A stretch of DNA of 64,000 nt, from NCBI RefSeq assembly GCF_017744445.1, contig NZ_JAGIBH010000007.1:54358-118357 (forward strand), written 5' to 3'. Every line of letters begins with the position of its first letter. Position 1 is the first letter of the stretch. The notes under the pieces are model-generated. The model saw only the letters and a program-made list of their open reading frames with translations, did no database searches and was not told the origin of the DNA. A program made the position numbers and the translations under genes. Shown here in pieces: positions 47,270 to 56,327 of the stretch. This DNA comes from Caulobacter sp. GTDB lineage: Bacteria; Pseudomonadota; Alphaproteobacteria; Caulobacterales; Caulobacteraceae.

Positions 47270-47902
47270 TCAGCCTCTGGATACGATCAATACGGCGGCC
47301 GTGATCAGCAGGACGCCTACCAGCATCGAAAAAGTTCGGCGGAAGCCCGGCTCGTTCATCCGGCTGGAAAGCGCCGCCCCGCCCAGGCCGTAGGAGGACA
47401 TGCTGATCAGGTCCATGCCGATGGTGGCGCAGGCGAACATGATCAGCTGCGGGACCAGCGGGCGCTTGATGTCCAGGAACGGCGGCAGCACGCCCGAGAA
47501 GAACAGCAGGACCTTCGGATTGGCGATCTGGACCATGAAGCCGTCGAAGAACGCCGAGCGTCCTGCCCGCACGGTGGCCGAGGCATGGCTCTCGACGTTC
47601 TTGTACCCCGCCCACAGCGACTTCAGCCCCAGCCACACGAGGTAGGCCGCGCCGGCCAGGGCCAGGACGTGGAAGGCTTTGGGAAAGGCCAGGATCAGCG
47701 CGCCCAGGCCCAGGGCCGAGCAGGCGAACCACACCAGGGTGGCGGTGTTCATGCCCACCACGCTGATCAGGGCCGCGCCCTTGCCGCGCTCCATGCCGGT
47801 GGCGATGGCGAACAGGTTGGCCGGGCCCGGCGTGATCGCCATGACGAACATGGCGACCAGGAAGGCGCCATAGCGGGCGGGATCGACGGGCAGGTGGTCC
47901 AT
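47270..47902 (-). CDS. LysE family translocator
   Basis: 210 residues with six hydrophobic helices. The N-terminal M-A-I-T-P-G-P-A-N-L-F-A motif is the LysE/RhtB signature; N-P-K-V-L-L-F-F in the middle is also characteristic. These export amino acids (lysine, homoserine, threonine and others) or other small metabolites across the inner membrane. Substrate undetermined. Leftward, behind the MAPEG gene with a 58-base gap. Confidence 0.92.
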   Translation of the reverse strand: MDHLPVDPARYGAFLVAMFVMAITPGPANLFAIATGMERGKGAALISVVGMNTATLVWFACSALGLGALILAFPKAFHVLALAGAAYLVWLGLKSLWAGYKNVESHASATVRAGRSAFFDGFMVQIANPKVLLFFSGVLPPFLDIKRPLVPQLIMFACATIGMDLISMSSYGLGGAALSSRMNEPGFRRTFSMLVGVLLITAAVLIVSRG

Positions 47903-47960
47903 GGCGCGGATATAGGCCTCCGCGCCCCTCTCGGCAAAGCTTGGCCCGGCAAAGCTTCCG

Positions 47961-48368
47961 CTAGTTGCCGATGACCATCAGGATCCAGATCGCCCGCCCC
48001 AGGGCGCCGAAGAACAGCACCGCCGTCGCCAGCGCCTGGATGATGAAGCCCAGCTCGCGCTTCTTAGGGTCGGCGGCATAGCCCAGGGCGTAGATGATCC
48101 GCCCCAGCATCCACACCACGCCCAGGGCGGCGGCGATCAGGTCGTTCCAGTAGATGGCGAACAACCACAGCGAAGGCAGGTAGATGACCAGCCACTCGAC
48201 GGTGTTGGCCTGGATGCGCAGATGCCGCTCCAGCTCGGGATGGCCGGTCATGGCCGGGGCGTCGATGCCCGAACGCCGGCGCGCGCCGGGAATGCGCAGG
48301 ATCATCCAGAGATAAACCAGCAGCGACAGCAGGGTGACGATCGCCACGAGCGCGTGGGATTGATGCAT
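47961..48368 (-). CDS. MAPEG family membrane protein
   Basis: 135 residues, four hydrophobic helices. After helix 1, the R-I-P-G-A-R-R-R-S-G loop and then L-E-R-H-L-R-I-Q-A-N-T-V-E-W show the glutathione-binding consensus (E-R and N-x-x-E) of the MAPEG superfamily (membrane-associated proteins in eicosanoid and glutathione metabolism). Bacterial members may be glutathione transferases; activity here is unproven. Confidence 0.88.
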   Translation of the reverse strand: MHQSHALVAIVTLLSLLVYLWMILRIPGARRRSGIDAPAMTGHPELERHLRIQANTVEWLVIYLPSLWLFAIYWNDLIAAALGVVWMLGRIIYALGYAADPKKRELGFIIQALATAVLFFGALGRAIWILMVIGN

Positions 48369-48512
48369 GTTTCGTGTTCCTCCCGGCGGCTCTGACGGCC
48401 GCCCCCGAAGCGGAGCCTAGCGGGCTAACGCCGCCGCGCAAACTTCGCCTTGGGAACTCTCGGGCCGCTAAATCGCTCCTAGGACTGAACGATCCCCCGC
48501 GCGAAAGGCTCG

Positions 48513-48719
48513 ATGGCCATGCATGTGGAATCCACGGCGATCCGAGAGATCGACTACGCTCCCGAACACGGCAAGCTGTTCGTCACCTTCCAGGACGGTG
48601 ACGCGTACGTCTATGTCGGCGTCCCCGAACGCGTCGGCAGAGCGTTCTTCCGGGCGCCTTCGAAGGGCCGGTTCTTCCAGCGAATGATCCGCGATCGGTA
48701 TCCGTACAACCGGGTGTGA
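48513..48719 (+). CDS. KTSC domain protein
   Basis: 68 residues, a single KTSC domain: S-T-A-I-R-E-I-D-Y then L-F-V-T-F-Q-D-G-D-A-Y-V-Y-V-G-V-P and S-K-G-R-F-F. KTSC is found alone or fused to lysyl-tRNA synthetase and is thought to bind nucleic acid; this is a stand-alone copy of normal size. A family A repeat separates it from convergent argG. Confidence 0.88.
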   Translation: MAMHVESTAIREIDYAPEHGKLFVTFQDGDAYVYVGVPERVGRAFFRAPSKGRFFQRMIRDRYPYNRV

Positions 48720-48725
48720 AACCTA

Positions 48726-48855
48726 TTCCGTCTTCCCGGCGAAAGCCGGGACCCAGATCTCGTGGTGCTTGGGCTGACCGGAAAGGCGCTGAGCTCCTAG
48801 AGTTCACCCCAGCATTCTTCCAGCTGGGCCCTGGCTTTCGCCGGGGAGACGGGAA
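48726..48855. repeat. Intergenic repeat family A, copy 3
   Basis: Arms at 48726-48759 and 48822-48855 are near complements containing CCCGGC-GAAA-GCCGGG and CAGAT/AGCTG. Lies in the convergent KTSC/argG gap, next to the true argG terminator. Confidence 0.8.
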
Positions 48856-48859
48856 TAAG

Positions 48860-48890
48860 AAAAAGGCGCTGCAGGTTTCCCCGCAGCGCC
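48860..48890 (-). terminator. Rho-independent terminator of argG
   Basis: On the minus strand, GGCGCTGC and GCAGCGCC form an 8-bp stem around GGGGAAACCT (which can pair further) and are followed by TTTTTCTT. It lies 25 bases past the argG stop. Confidence 0.92.
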
Positions 48891-48915
48891 CTTCTGATAG
48901 CTCAGTCCGAACCGA

Positions 48916-50142
48916 CTAGCCGCGCTTGTCGCGCTTGGCCAGCACGCGCAGGCGCAGGGCGTTCAGCTTGATGAAGCCGCCGGCGTCGCGGTGGTCGTAG
49001 GCGACCTTGCCTTCTTCGAAGGTGACCAGGTCCTGGTCGTACAGGCTATAGGGGCTCTCGCGGCCGATGACCGTGACATTGCCCTTGTACAGCTTCACGC
49101 GGACGCGGCCGGTGACCTTCTGCTGGCTGTAGTCGATGGCCGCCTGCAGCATCTCGCGCTCGGGCGTGAACCAGAAGCCGTTGTACACCAGCGTGGCGTA
49201 CTTCGGCATCAGCTCGTCCTTCAGGTGCATGGCGCCGCGGTCCAGCGTGATGCTCTCGATGCCGCGGTGAGCGGCCAGCAGGATGGTGCCGCCGGGGGTC
49301 TCGTAGACGCCGCGCGACTTCATGCCGACGAAGCGGTTCTCGACCAGGTCCAGGCGGCCGATGCCGTTGTCGCGGCCCAGTTCGTTCAGCTTGGTCAGCA
49401 GGGTGGCCGGGCTCATCGCCACGCCGTCGATGGCGACCGGGTCGCCCTTCTCGAAGTCGATGGTGATGATGGTGGGCGCATCCGGGGCGTCTTCCGGCGC
49501 GATGGTGCGCATGTGGACGAACTCGGGGGCCTCGACCGCCGGGTCTTCCAGGACCTTACCTTCCGAGCTCGAGTGCAGCAGGTTGGCGTCAACGCTGAAC
49601 GGGGCTTCGCCGCGCTTGTCCTTGGCGATCTGGATCTGGTGCTTCTCGGCGAAGTCCAGCAGGGCCTCGCGGGACTTGAAGTCCCACTCGCGCCACGGGG
49701 CGATCACGTGGATGTCGGGCTCCAGGCCGTAGTAGCCGAGCTCGAAGCGGACCTGGTCGTTGCCCTTGCCGGTCGCGCCGTGGCTGACGGCGTCGGCGCC
49801 CATCTTGCGGGCGATCTCGATCTGCTTCTTGGCGATCAGCGGACGCGCGATCGAGGTGCCCAGCAGGTACTGGCCTTCGTACACGGTGTTGGCGCGGAAC
49901 ATCGGGAACACGAAGTCGCGGACGAACTCTTCGCGGACGTCCTCGATGAAGATGTTCTCGGGCTTGACGCCGGCGGCCAGCGCCTTGGCGCGGGCCGGCT
50001 CGATCTCTTCGCCTTGGCCGAGGTCAGCCGTGAAGGTGATGACTTCAGCGCCGTACTCGGTCTGCAGCCACTTGAGGATGATCGAGGTGTCGAGGCCGCC
50101 CGAATAGGCGAGCACGACCTTCTTCACGGACTTGTCGGCCAT
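48916..50142 (-). CDS. argG: Argininosuccinate synthase
   Basis: 408 residues, full length. ATP-pyrophosphatase motif A-Y-S-G-G-L-D-T-S near the N-terminus, [14 protein letters not shown] and the substrate-binding M-S-P and [17 protein letters not shown]. It joins citrulline and aspartate using ATP in arginine synthesis. Has its own hairpin terminator. The upstream gene in the same direction is the small membrane protein behind kup, 85 bases away. Confidence 0.97.
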   Translation of the reverse strand: MADKSVKKVVLAYSGGLDTSIILKWLQTEYGAEVITFTADLGQGEEIEPARAKALAAGVKPENIFIEDVREEFVRDFVFPMFRANTVYEGQYLLGTSIARPLIAKKQIEIARKMGADAVSHGATGKGNDQVRFELGYYGLEPDIHVIAPWREWDFKSREALLDFAEKHQIQIAKDKRGEAPFSVDANLLHSSSEGKVLEDPAVEAPEFVHMRTIAPEDAPDAPTIITIDFEKGDPVAIDGVAMSPATLLTKLNELGRDNGIGRLDLVENRFVGMKSRGVYETPGGTILLAAHRGIESITLDRGAMHLKDELMPKYATLVYNGFWFTPEREMLQAAIDYSQQKVTGRVRVKLYKGNVTVIGRESPYSLYDQDLVTFEEGKVAYDHRDAGGFIKLNALRLRVLAKRDKRG

Positions 50143-50227
50143 GAGGGGTCCTTCCCGGAGAGAAACACAAAGTCGCGCGCCTTCAACGGCGAAAGGGCGC
50201 GTTGGTCAAGAAGTTTAAAGATGACCC

Positions 50228-50590
50228 CTAAAGCTGCCCCTCATCCTGCAACGTCTTGATGACGAACCGCAGGTGGAAAAGCTGGCTCAGGGCCAGGCTG
50301 GCGGCCAGGGTGGCGCGGACCAGGAAGATGATCATCGCCCGGGTCGGATCGTCGGTGAACGTGGCCTGGGTGGCGGTGAACGACAGCAGGACCAGGATCG
50401 AGGCGATCGGAATGCTCAGCAGGGCGACCGGCTTGGGCGCGCGCCAGGTCGGCTTGCCGCCGAAGTCCCACTGCATGGGCACCGGCACGCCCTTGGGGAT
50501 CCGCTTCCAGGCGCCCTGGGCGGTGGCGGCGATGATGGCCAGGGCGGCGATCGACAGACCGTCGCCCAGTACGCGCAGGGTCGTTTCCAT
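50228..50590 (-). CDS. Small hypothetical membrane protein behind kup
   Basis: 120 residues with three to four hydrophobic helices and a loop reading P-V-P-M-Q-W-D-F-G-G-K-P-T-W, somewhat like DUF1648-type membrane proteins (P-x-H-w/F-x-x-x-G). The start is 18 bases after the kup stop, so the two are probably cotranscribed. Function unknown. Confidence 0.72.
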   Translation of the reverse strand: METTLRVLGDGLSIAALAIIAATAQGAWKRIPKGVPVPMQWDFGGKPTWRAPKPVALLSIPIASILVLLSFTATQATFTDDPTRAMIIFLVRATLAASLALSQLFHLRFVIKTLQDEGQL

Positions 50591-50608
50591 AAGCGGCGAT
50601 TGTACTCT

Positions 50609-52597
50609 CTAAACCGTGACTTGGGCGCCCAGCTCGACCACGCGGCCGGGGGGAATCTTGAAGAAGTCCGTCGGATTGGCCGCATTCTTCATCAGGTAGA
50701 TGAACAGGCGGTCCTGCCACAGCGGCATGCCCGAATTGGCCGACGGCACGATCGACCGGCGTCCCAGGAAGAAGCTGGTGGCCATGATGTCGAACTTCAG
50801 CCCCTGCTTGCGGCAGACCGCCAGCGCCTTGGGAATGTTGGGACTTTCCATGAAGCCGTAGTTGACGATGACCTTCTTGAAGTCGTCGTTGACCTTCTCG
50901 ATCTTGACCCGGTCTTCCTCGTTGACGCGCGGCGTCTCGGTGGTGCGGACCGTCAGGATGACGTTGCGCTCGTGCAGCACCTTGTTGTGCTTGAGATTGT
51001 GCATGAGGGCGACCGGGGTCATCTCGGGATCCGAGGTCAGGAAGATCGCCGTGCCGGGGGCGCGGTGCGGGGCGCGGGCGCGCAGGATCTCCATCAGGTC
51101 GACCAGGGGCACGCTGTCGCGGCGGGTCTTGGCGGTCAGGATCCCGGCCCCGCGCGTCCAGGTCCACATGATCAGCACCAGCACCGCGCCGAACACCAGC
51201 GGCAGCCAGGCGCCGTCCGGGATCTTCAGCATGTTCGAGGCGATGAAGACCAGGTCCAGGGCGACCAGCGGGATCAGCAGCAGGCCCGTCTGCCACAGGG
51301 TCCACTTCCACACGCGGCGGATGACGACATAGGCCAGCAGGGTGTCGACGAACATCGCGCCGGTGACGGCGATGCCGTAGGCCGAGGCCAGCTTGTGCGA
51401 GCTCTGGAACATGAACAGCAGCACCAGCACGCCGATCAGCAGGAACTGATTGACGGCCGGCACGAAGATCTGGCCGGCCTGGGTCTCGGACGTGCGCTTG
51501 ATCTCGATGCGAGGCAACAGGCCCAGCTGCACGGCCTGTTGGGTCATCGAGAAGGCGCCGGTGATCACCGCCTGGCTGGCGATGACGGTGGCGACGGTGG
51601 CCATCAGCAGCACGGGCCAGTAGGCGAAGTTGGGCACCATCTCCCAGAACGGGTTGCGGCCGGCGGTCGGGTTGGCCAGCACCATCGCGCCCTGGCCCAG
51701 ATAGTTCAGGGCCAGGCAGGGGAAGACCAGGCACAGCCACGAGGCCTGGATCGGGCGCTTTCCGAAGTGGCCCATGTCGGCGTACAGCGCCTCGGCCCCG
51801 GTCACGACCAGGAACACGCTGCCCAGGATGACGAAGCCGACGAAGCCGTTCTCCAGCAGGAAGCGGATACCGTACCAGGGATTGACGGCGCGGAAGATCG
51901 ACAGGTCGTCGGTCAGGTGGAACGCGCCCAGCGCGCCCAGGATCAGGAACCAGGCCGCCGTGAACGGTCCGAACAGCGAGGCCATCTTGTGGGTGCCGCG
52001 CGACTGCACCGCGAACAGCAGGATCAGGATGCCGGCCGAGATCGGCACGATATAGGGCGACAGGGTGTGGCCGACGCCGGGCGCGTCCTTCAGGCCTTCC
52101 ACCGCCGACAGCACCGAGATGGCCGGGGTGATGATGCCGTCGCCGTAGAACAGCGCCGCGCCGACCACGCCCAGGAAGAAGATCGCCATCGAGCGCTTGC
52201 GGCCGGTCTTGCCCAGCGCCTTCTGGGCCAGGGCCATCAGGGCCAGGGTGCCGCCCTCGCCCTTGTTGTCGGCGCGCATGAAGAAGATGACGTACTTGAT
52301 CGTCACGAACAGGGTCATGGTCCACAGGACCAGCGACACCACGCCCAGCACCGCATGCTCGGTCGAGGCCGACGAGCGGGCGTGGCTCAGGGCCTCGCGC
52401 AGGGCGTACAGCGGGCTGGTGCCGATATCGCCGAACACGACGCCGATCGAGCCCAGCGCGAGAGCGAAAAAGCCATGGCCCTTCGCGTCGCCATGGCCGT
52501 GGCCATTGCCGTTGGAAGGGGGGGCTTCCTGTTGCGGAATGTCGGTAGACGCGGGCGCGCAGTCGGGACCAGCAGCGCTAGAGGCTTCGGAAGCCAT
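50609..52597 (-). CDS. kup: Kup/HAK/KT-type potassium uptake permease
   Basis: 662 residues. After a short Pro/Gly/His-rich N-terminal tail come about twelve hydrophobic helices starting with A-L-G-S-I-G-V-V-F-G-D-I-G-T-S-P-L-Y-A-L, the family signature with the K+-binding region, then a C-terminal cytoplasmic domain with S-D-P-E-M-T-P-V-A-L-M-H-N-L-K-H-N-K and the late F-L-G-R-R. Imports K+ with protons at the inner membrane. No KdpD-like or c-di-AMP element is visible upstream. Confidence 0.94.
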   Translation of the reverse strand: MASEASSAAGPDCAPASTDIPQQEAPPSNGNGHGHGDAKGHGFFALALGSIGVVFGDIGTSPLYALREALSHARSSASTEHAVLGVVSLVLWTMTLFVTIKYVIFFMRADNKGEGGTLALMALAQKALGKTGRKRSMAIFFLGVVGAALFYGDGIITPAISVLSAVEGLKDAPGVGHTLSPYIVPISAGILILLFAVQSRGTHKMASLFGPFTAAWFLILGALGAFHLTDDLSIFRAVNPWYGIRFLLENGFVGFVILGSVFLVVTGAEALYADMGHFGKRPIQASWLCLVFPCLALNYLGQGAMVLANPTAGRNPFWEMVPNFAYWPVLLMATVATVIASQAVITGAFSMTQQAVQLGLLPRIEIKRTSETQAGQIFVPAVNQFLLIGVLVLLFMFQSSHKLASAYGIAVTGAMFVDTLLAYVVIRRVWKWTLWQTGLLLIPLVALDLVFIASNMLKIPDGAWLPLVFGAVLVLIMWTWTRGAGILTAKTRRDSVPLVDLMEILRARAPHRAPGTAIFLTSDPEMTPVALMHNLKHNKVLHERNVILTVRTTETPRVNEEDRVKIEKVNDDFKKVIVNYGFMESPNIPKALAVCRKQGLKFDIMATSFFLGRRSIVPSANSGMPLWQDRLFIYLMKNAANPTDFFKIPPGRVVELGAQVTV

Positions 52598-52779
52598 TCA
52601 ATCCCTCCGGGCCGCCCTCGCAAAATGCGGTCGGCCGACCCATATCGATCAAGCGCGGCGCGATACACCCAATCGGCGACGGGTTCAATCATCACGCAAC
52701 GTCGCTTCGTCTCATCGTTGCGAGGATGAAACAGTTTTCAGTTGAACGCGCGAGCGACAACCTTACGTTCCCGGTTGAG

Positions 52780-53220
52780 ATGTCTGACAGTCAGAAATTC
52801 CCTGTCGCGGCCCACGCCCTGGCCTACCTGGCGCACAAAGAGGCCTTTTCGGCCGACCGCGCCGTGGCCAGCGCCGAGCTCGCCGCCTCGGTCCCGACCA
52901 ATCCGGTCGTGGTCCGCCGCGTCACCGCCATGCTGGGCAAGGCGGGGCTGATCGGCGCGCGCGCCGGCGCCAATGGCGGGGCGTGGCTGCTCAAGCCCGC
53001 CGAGACCATCACGCTGGATATCGTGCTGAAAGCCGTGAACGGCTGCGCGCACCTGGGCGTCGCGCCCAAGGGCGTGAAGGGATGCCCGGTCGGTGAGAAG
53101 ATCCCCGACGCCGTCCGCTCGGCGATCCAGGCTGCTGACAGGGCCGCCCATGAGCGCCTGGGCCAGATCACCGTCGCCGACCTGCTGAACGGCGCCCACG
53201 CGGCCGTCGAGGGCTGCTAG
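52780..53220 (+). CDS. Rrf2 family transcriptional regulator
   Basis: 146 residues from ATG 52780, picked because the Rrf2 winged-helix begins right after it (F-P-V-A-A-H-A-L-A-Y-L-A); an ATG at 52726 adds 18 unrelated residues. The DNA-recognition part reads V-R-R-V-T-A-M-L-G-K-A-G-L-I, with the wing G-A-N-G-G-A-W-L-L. Cysteines lie in N-G-C-A-H and G-C-P-V-G but not in the C-x5-C-x7-C spacing of the IscR cluster, so it may be YwnA-like. A 7-bp inverted repeat CGCAACG/CGTTGCG (52695-52722) upstream could be its site. Confidence 0.85.
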   Translation: MSDSQKFPVAAHALAYLAHKEAFSADRAVASAELAASVPTNPVVVRRVTAMLGKAGLIGARAGANGGAWLLKPAETITLDIVLKAVNGCAHLGVAPKGVKGCPVGEKIPDAVRSAIQAADRAAHERLGQITVADLLNGAHAAVEGC

Positions 53221-54411
53221 CTACTCCGCCGCCGCCAGCGACAGCCGGCTCTGCTGGCGCGCATCGATCGCCGCGACCACCCAGATCATGAAGCCGCCCA
53301 GGGCCAGGGCGACGCCGACCCAGCCGGTCGACGCCCAGCCGTAGCCGGCGGCGATGGCCAGGCCGCCCAGCCAGGGGCCCAAGGCGTTGGCGGTGTTGAA
53401 GGCCGAGTGGTTCAGGGCCGCGGCCAGGGTCTGGGCTTCGCCGGCCACGTCCATCAGCCGGGTCTGCAGCACCGCGCCCAGCCCCCCGCCGCAGCCGATC
53501 AGGAAGACGACCGGGATCAGGCTCCACAGATTGCCGACGGCCAGCGGATAGAGGGCCAGGGCGCCGGCGCTCCACAGCAGAATGCCGCCGATGGCCGGGA
53601 TCAGGGCGCGGTCGGCGGCCCAGGCGCAGGCCAGGGTCCCCACCGTCATGCCGGCCCCGAACACCGCCAGCACCACCGGCAGGGCGGCGGGCGAGGCGTG
53701 GGTGACGGCCAGCATGGTGTCGGCGAGGTACGTGTAGACGCAGAACATGCCGCCAAAGCCGATCGCGCCGATGCCTAAGGTCAGCCACACCCGGCCCTTG
53801 GCCAGGGCCGACAGCTCGCGCAAGGGGCTGGCGTCCGCATCGGCCGGCACGCGCGGCGCATAGAGCCAGACGGAGAGGGCGGTCAGGGCGGCCAGGCCGG
53901 CGACGATCACGAAGCCCCAGCGCCAGCCGATCCACTGGCCCATCACATTGGCCAGCGGCACGCCGACGATGGTCGCCACGGTCAGGCCGATCATCACCAT
54001 CGCCACCGCCCGCGCCCGCTTCTCCGGCGGGGCGACGCTGGCGGCGACCAGGGCCGCGACGCCGAAATAGGCCCCGTGCGGCAGGCCGCAGAAGAACCGG
54101 AAGGTAATCAGCCAATTGAAACTCGGCGCAATGGCGCTCAGCAGGTGCCCGACCGCGAACACCGCCATCAGCACCGTCAGGATCACCCGGCGCGGCAACC
54201 GCGCGGCCGCCACGGCGATCACCGGCGCCCCGACCACCACGCCCAGCGCATAGGCGCTGATCGCATGGCCAGCCGTCGGCGCGTCGACGCCCAGGTCCTT
54301 GGCGAAATAGGGCAGCAGGCTCATCGACGCGAACTCGGTCGTGCCGATCGAGAAGCCGCCCAGGGCCAGGGCGGCCAGGACTAAGCCGGGATGGACGGTC
54401 TTGGTGGTCAT
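53221..54411 (-). CDS. MFS exporter (DHA1-type sugar/drug efflux)
   Basis: 396 residues, twelve hydrophobic helices. The N-terminus G-F-S-I-G-T-T-E-F-A-S-M-S-L-L-P and the H-A-I-S-A-Y-A-L-G-V-V-V-G-A-P segment fit the AraJ/YdhP arabinose-efflux-like branch; R-F-F-C-G-L-P-H-G-A-Y-F-G-V follows. Exports sugars, nucleosides or drugs across the inner membrane; substrate unknown. The stop is adjacent to the Rrf2 stop. A perfect 12-bp palindrome lies 110 bases upstream. Confidence 0.88.
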   Translation of the reverse strand: MTTKTVHPGLVLAALALGGFSIGTTEFASMSLLPYFAKDLGVDAPTAGHAISAYALGVVVGAPVIAVAAARLPRRVILTVLMAVFAVGHLLSAIAPSFNWLITFRFFCGLPHGAYFGVAALVAASVAPPEKRARAVAMVMIGLTVATIVGVPLANVMGQWIGWRWGFVIVAGLAALTALSVWLYAPRVPADADASPLRELSALAKGRVWLTLGIGAIGFGGMFCVYTYLADTMLAVTHASPAALPVVLAVFGAGMTVGTLACAWAADRALIPAIGGILLWSAGALALYPLAVGNLWSLIPVVFLIGCGGGLGAVLQTRLMDVAGEAQTLAAALNHSAFNTANALGPWLGGLAIAAGYGWASTGWVGVALALGGFMIWVVAAIDARQQSRLSLAAAE

Positions 54412-54520
54412 GCGGACGCCTCACAAACACAAGGGCGGCGCAGCACGAACGCGACGCGGCGGAAAGCGACGCGTCTCGAGAGCATGCTGCATTGCAGAAG
54501 TCCATTTTCTCTAAGGAAAT

Positions 54521-54532
54521 GACAACGTTGTC
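54521..54532. promoter_or_regulatory. Perfect palindrome GACAACGTTGTC
   Basis: 12-bp perfect palindrome with a central CG, in the 289-base divergent region between the MFS exporter and the flavodoxin-fold gene. Its form is that of LacI-family operators; no regulator gene adjoins it. Confidence 0.5.
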
Positions 54533-54646
54533 GCAAGCCTGAAAGGCATTTCGTCGTTCGCTCGGACGCGGCTTTGAGCGCCGCTGATTCCGACCCATAG
54601 AAAAATTGCACCCGATCTTGTTGCTGATCCTCTGGCGGCGTCGTTT

Positions 54647-54666
54647 AGCGATCTTACGTAATCGCT
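54647..54666. promoter_or_regulatory. Composite palindrome upstream of the flavodoxin-fold gene
   Basis: AGCGAT and ATCGCT arms flank CTTACGTA; within this, TTACGTAA is itself a perfect palindrome (54654-54661). It ends 34 bases before the start codon, where a repressor would block transcription. Confidence 0.45.
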
Positions 54667-54700
54667 ACCGTTTCAGTTTCTGAACACGAGGGAAGCCAAA

Positions 54701-55309
54701 ATGACCACCGTCGCCATCGCCTACCATTCCGGTTACGGCCACACCGAAGTCCTGGCCCAGAAGGTCGCCGAAGGCGTCCGTGACGCCGGCCAGACCGCCG
54801 TGCTGCTGAAGATCGACAATGCCGCCCAGGACTTCGCGCCGCTGATCGAAGAAGCCACCAAGGCCGACGCGATCATCTTCGGCGCCCCGACCTATATGGG
54901 CGACGTCTCGGGCGTGTTCAAAGTGTTCGCCGACGCCACCGCCGGCGCCTGGTTCACCGGGGCCTGGAAGGACAAGCTGGCCGCCGGCTTCACCAACTCG
55001 CACAGCTTCGCGGGCGACAAGCTGCACGCCCTGAACAGCCTGGCGATCCTGGCGGCTCAGCACGGCATGAACTGGGTCAGCCTCGGCGTCTCGGCCCCGG
55101 CCGTCACCGCCGCCGAGCGCGGTCCCGACAGCCTGAACCGCGTCGGCGCGTTCCTCGGCCTGGCCGCCCAGTCGGACAACGCCTCGCCGGAGATCACCCC
55201 GCCCGCCGGCGATCGTGAGACCGCCCGCCTGCTGGGCGAGCGCGTGGCCAAGGCCGCCGTCCGCTGGACCGCTGGCGCGGAAGCCGCCGACTTGGCCAAG
55301 GCGGCCTAA
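54701..55309 (+). CDS. Flavodoxin-fold NAD(P)H-dependent oxidoreductase (WrbA-like)
   Basis: 202 residues. The FMN phosphate-binding loop is Y-H-S-G-Y-G-H-T-E near the N-terminus, then G-A-P-T-Y-M-G-D-V-S-G-V-F-K and F-T-N-S-H-S-F-A-G-D-K, as in WrbA-type quinone reductases and NADPH-dependent FMN reductases. Reduces quinones or flavins in the cytoplasm, probably against oxidative stress; electron donor unproven. A GC hairpin terminator follows. The palindromes upstream suggest local control. Confidence 0.88.
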   Translation: MTTVAIAYHSGYGHTEVLAQKVAEGVRDAGQTAVLLKIDNAAQDFAPLIEEATKADAIIFGAPTYMGDVSGVFKVFADATAGAWFTGAWKDKLAAGFTNSHSFAGDKLHALNSLAILAAQHGMNWVSLGVSAPAVTAAERGPDSLNRVGAFLGLAAQSDNASPEITPPAGDRETARLLGERVAKAAVRWTAGAEAADLAKAA

Positions 55310-55356
55310 CAAGGTCCCCCAAGGCCGCGCGGTTTTTCCCTCCCCGCAGCGGCCTC

Positions 55357-55393
55357 GGAAGGGGCGCGCCCGACCCCATCGCGCGCCCCTTCC
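55357..55393 (+). terminator. GC hairpin after the flavodoxin-fold gene
   Basis: Perfect 13-bp stem (55357-55369 with 55381-55393), 11-base C-rich loop, followed by GCCCCTATTT. It is a weak T-run, so a terminator is likely but not certain. Confidence 0.55.
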
Positions 55394-55478
55394 GCCCCTA
55401 TTTCCGAGGGCTTCTTGTACCGAAGCGCGGACCGTGCTCGTCTCCGGCGAAGTTTCGTTTGACTGGACTTCGCACGAC

Positions 55479-56279
55479 ATGGCCCGCCGCCTCGCCCTGA
55501 TCACCGGCGCCTCCGCCGGCATCGGGGCCGCCTCCGCCCGCATCTATGCCAGCCACGGCTATGACGTGGCCCTGACCGCGCGCCGGGTCGACCGCCTTGA
55601 GGGTCTGGCCGCCGAGATCAAGCTGCGCTCGGGCGTCGAGGCCTATGCCATTCCCGCCGACCTGGCCGAGCCGACCGGCGTGGATGCCGTGCTGGCCGCC
55701 ATCGCCGAGCAGGGCCGCGTCGTCGACGCCCTGGTCAACAACGCCGGCTACGGCCTGCCGGGGACCTACGATTCCACCAGCTGGGCCGACCAGGCCAAGT
55801 TCCTGCAACTGATGCTGACCAGCGTCACCGAGATGACCCACAAGGTCCTGCCGGGCATGGTCGAGCGCAGGTTCGGCCGCATCGTCAACGTCTCGTCCCT
55901 GGCGGGCCTGGTCCCCGGCGCGGCCGGCCACACCCTGTACGCGGCGACCAAGGGCTTCCTCGTGAAGTTCTCCCAGAGCCTGCACCTGGAGAACCTGGCC
56001 ACCGGCGTCCACGTCTCGGCCCTGTGCCCCGGCTTCACCTATTCGGAGTTCCACGACGTCAACGGCACCCGCGCCCAGGTCACCCAGGGCGTGCCCGAAT
56101 GGCTGTGGCTGGGCGCTGACGAGGTCGCCGCCGCCGGCTACGAGGCGGCCGAGGCCAACCGCTCGATCTGCGTCCCCGGCGCCCCGAACAAGGCCATCGC
56201 CGCCATCGCCAAGATCGTCCCCGACGACTGGGCATTGGCGCTGATCGCCAACCAGGGTGGGAAGTTCCGGAAGGTGTGA
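55479..56279 (+). CDS. SDR family NAD(P)-dependent oxidoreductase
   Basis: 266 residues from ATG 55479. T-G-A-S-A-G-I-G, N-N-A-G-Y-G, S-S-L-A-G and catalytic Y-A-A-T-K are all present; the classical SDR fold with the YdfG/DltE-like C-terminus G-F-T-Y-S-E-F. Substrate unknown. Upstream in-frame DNA has no family similarity. It stands alone between the flavodoxin-fold gene and rlmN. Confidence 0.88.
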   Translation: MARRLALITGASAGIGAASARIYASHGYDVALTARRVDRLEGLAAEIKLRSGVEAYAIPADLAEPTGVDAVLAAIAEQGRVVDALVNNAGYGLPGTYDSTSWADQAKFLQLMLTSVTEMTHKVLPGMVERRFGRIVNVSSLAGLVPGAAGHTLYAATKGFLVKFSQSLHLENLATGVHVSALCPGFTYSEFHDVNGTRAQVTQGVPEWLWLGADEVAAAGYEAAEANRSICVPGAPNKAIAAIAKIVPDDWALALIANQGGKFRKV

Positions 56280-56283
56280 CGAG

Positions 56284-56322
56284 AGGTCCCCGGCGGGGTT
56301 TTTGGAAAACCGCCTCGGACCT
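56284..56322 (+). promoter_or_regulatory. Leader hairpin directly before rlmN
   Basis: AGGTCC (56284-56289) pairs with GGACCT (56317-56322); an inner GGTTTT/AAAACC arm closes on TGG. The fold ends five bases before the rlmN ATG and leaves no free ribosome site. It may be an attenuator, or the terminator of the preceding SDR gene. Confidence 0.4.
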
Positions 56323-56327
56323 GCTAT

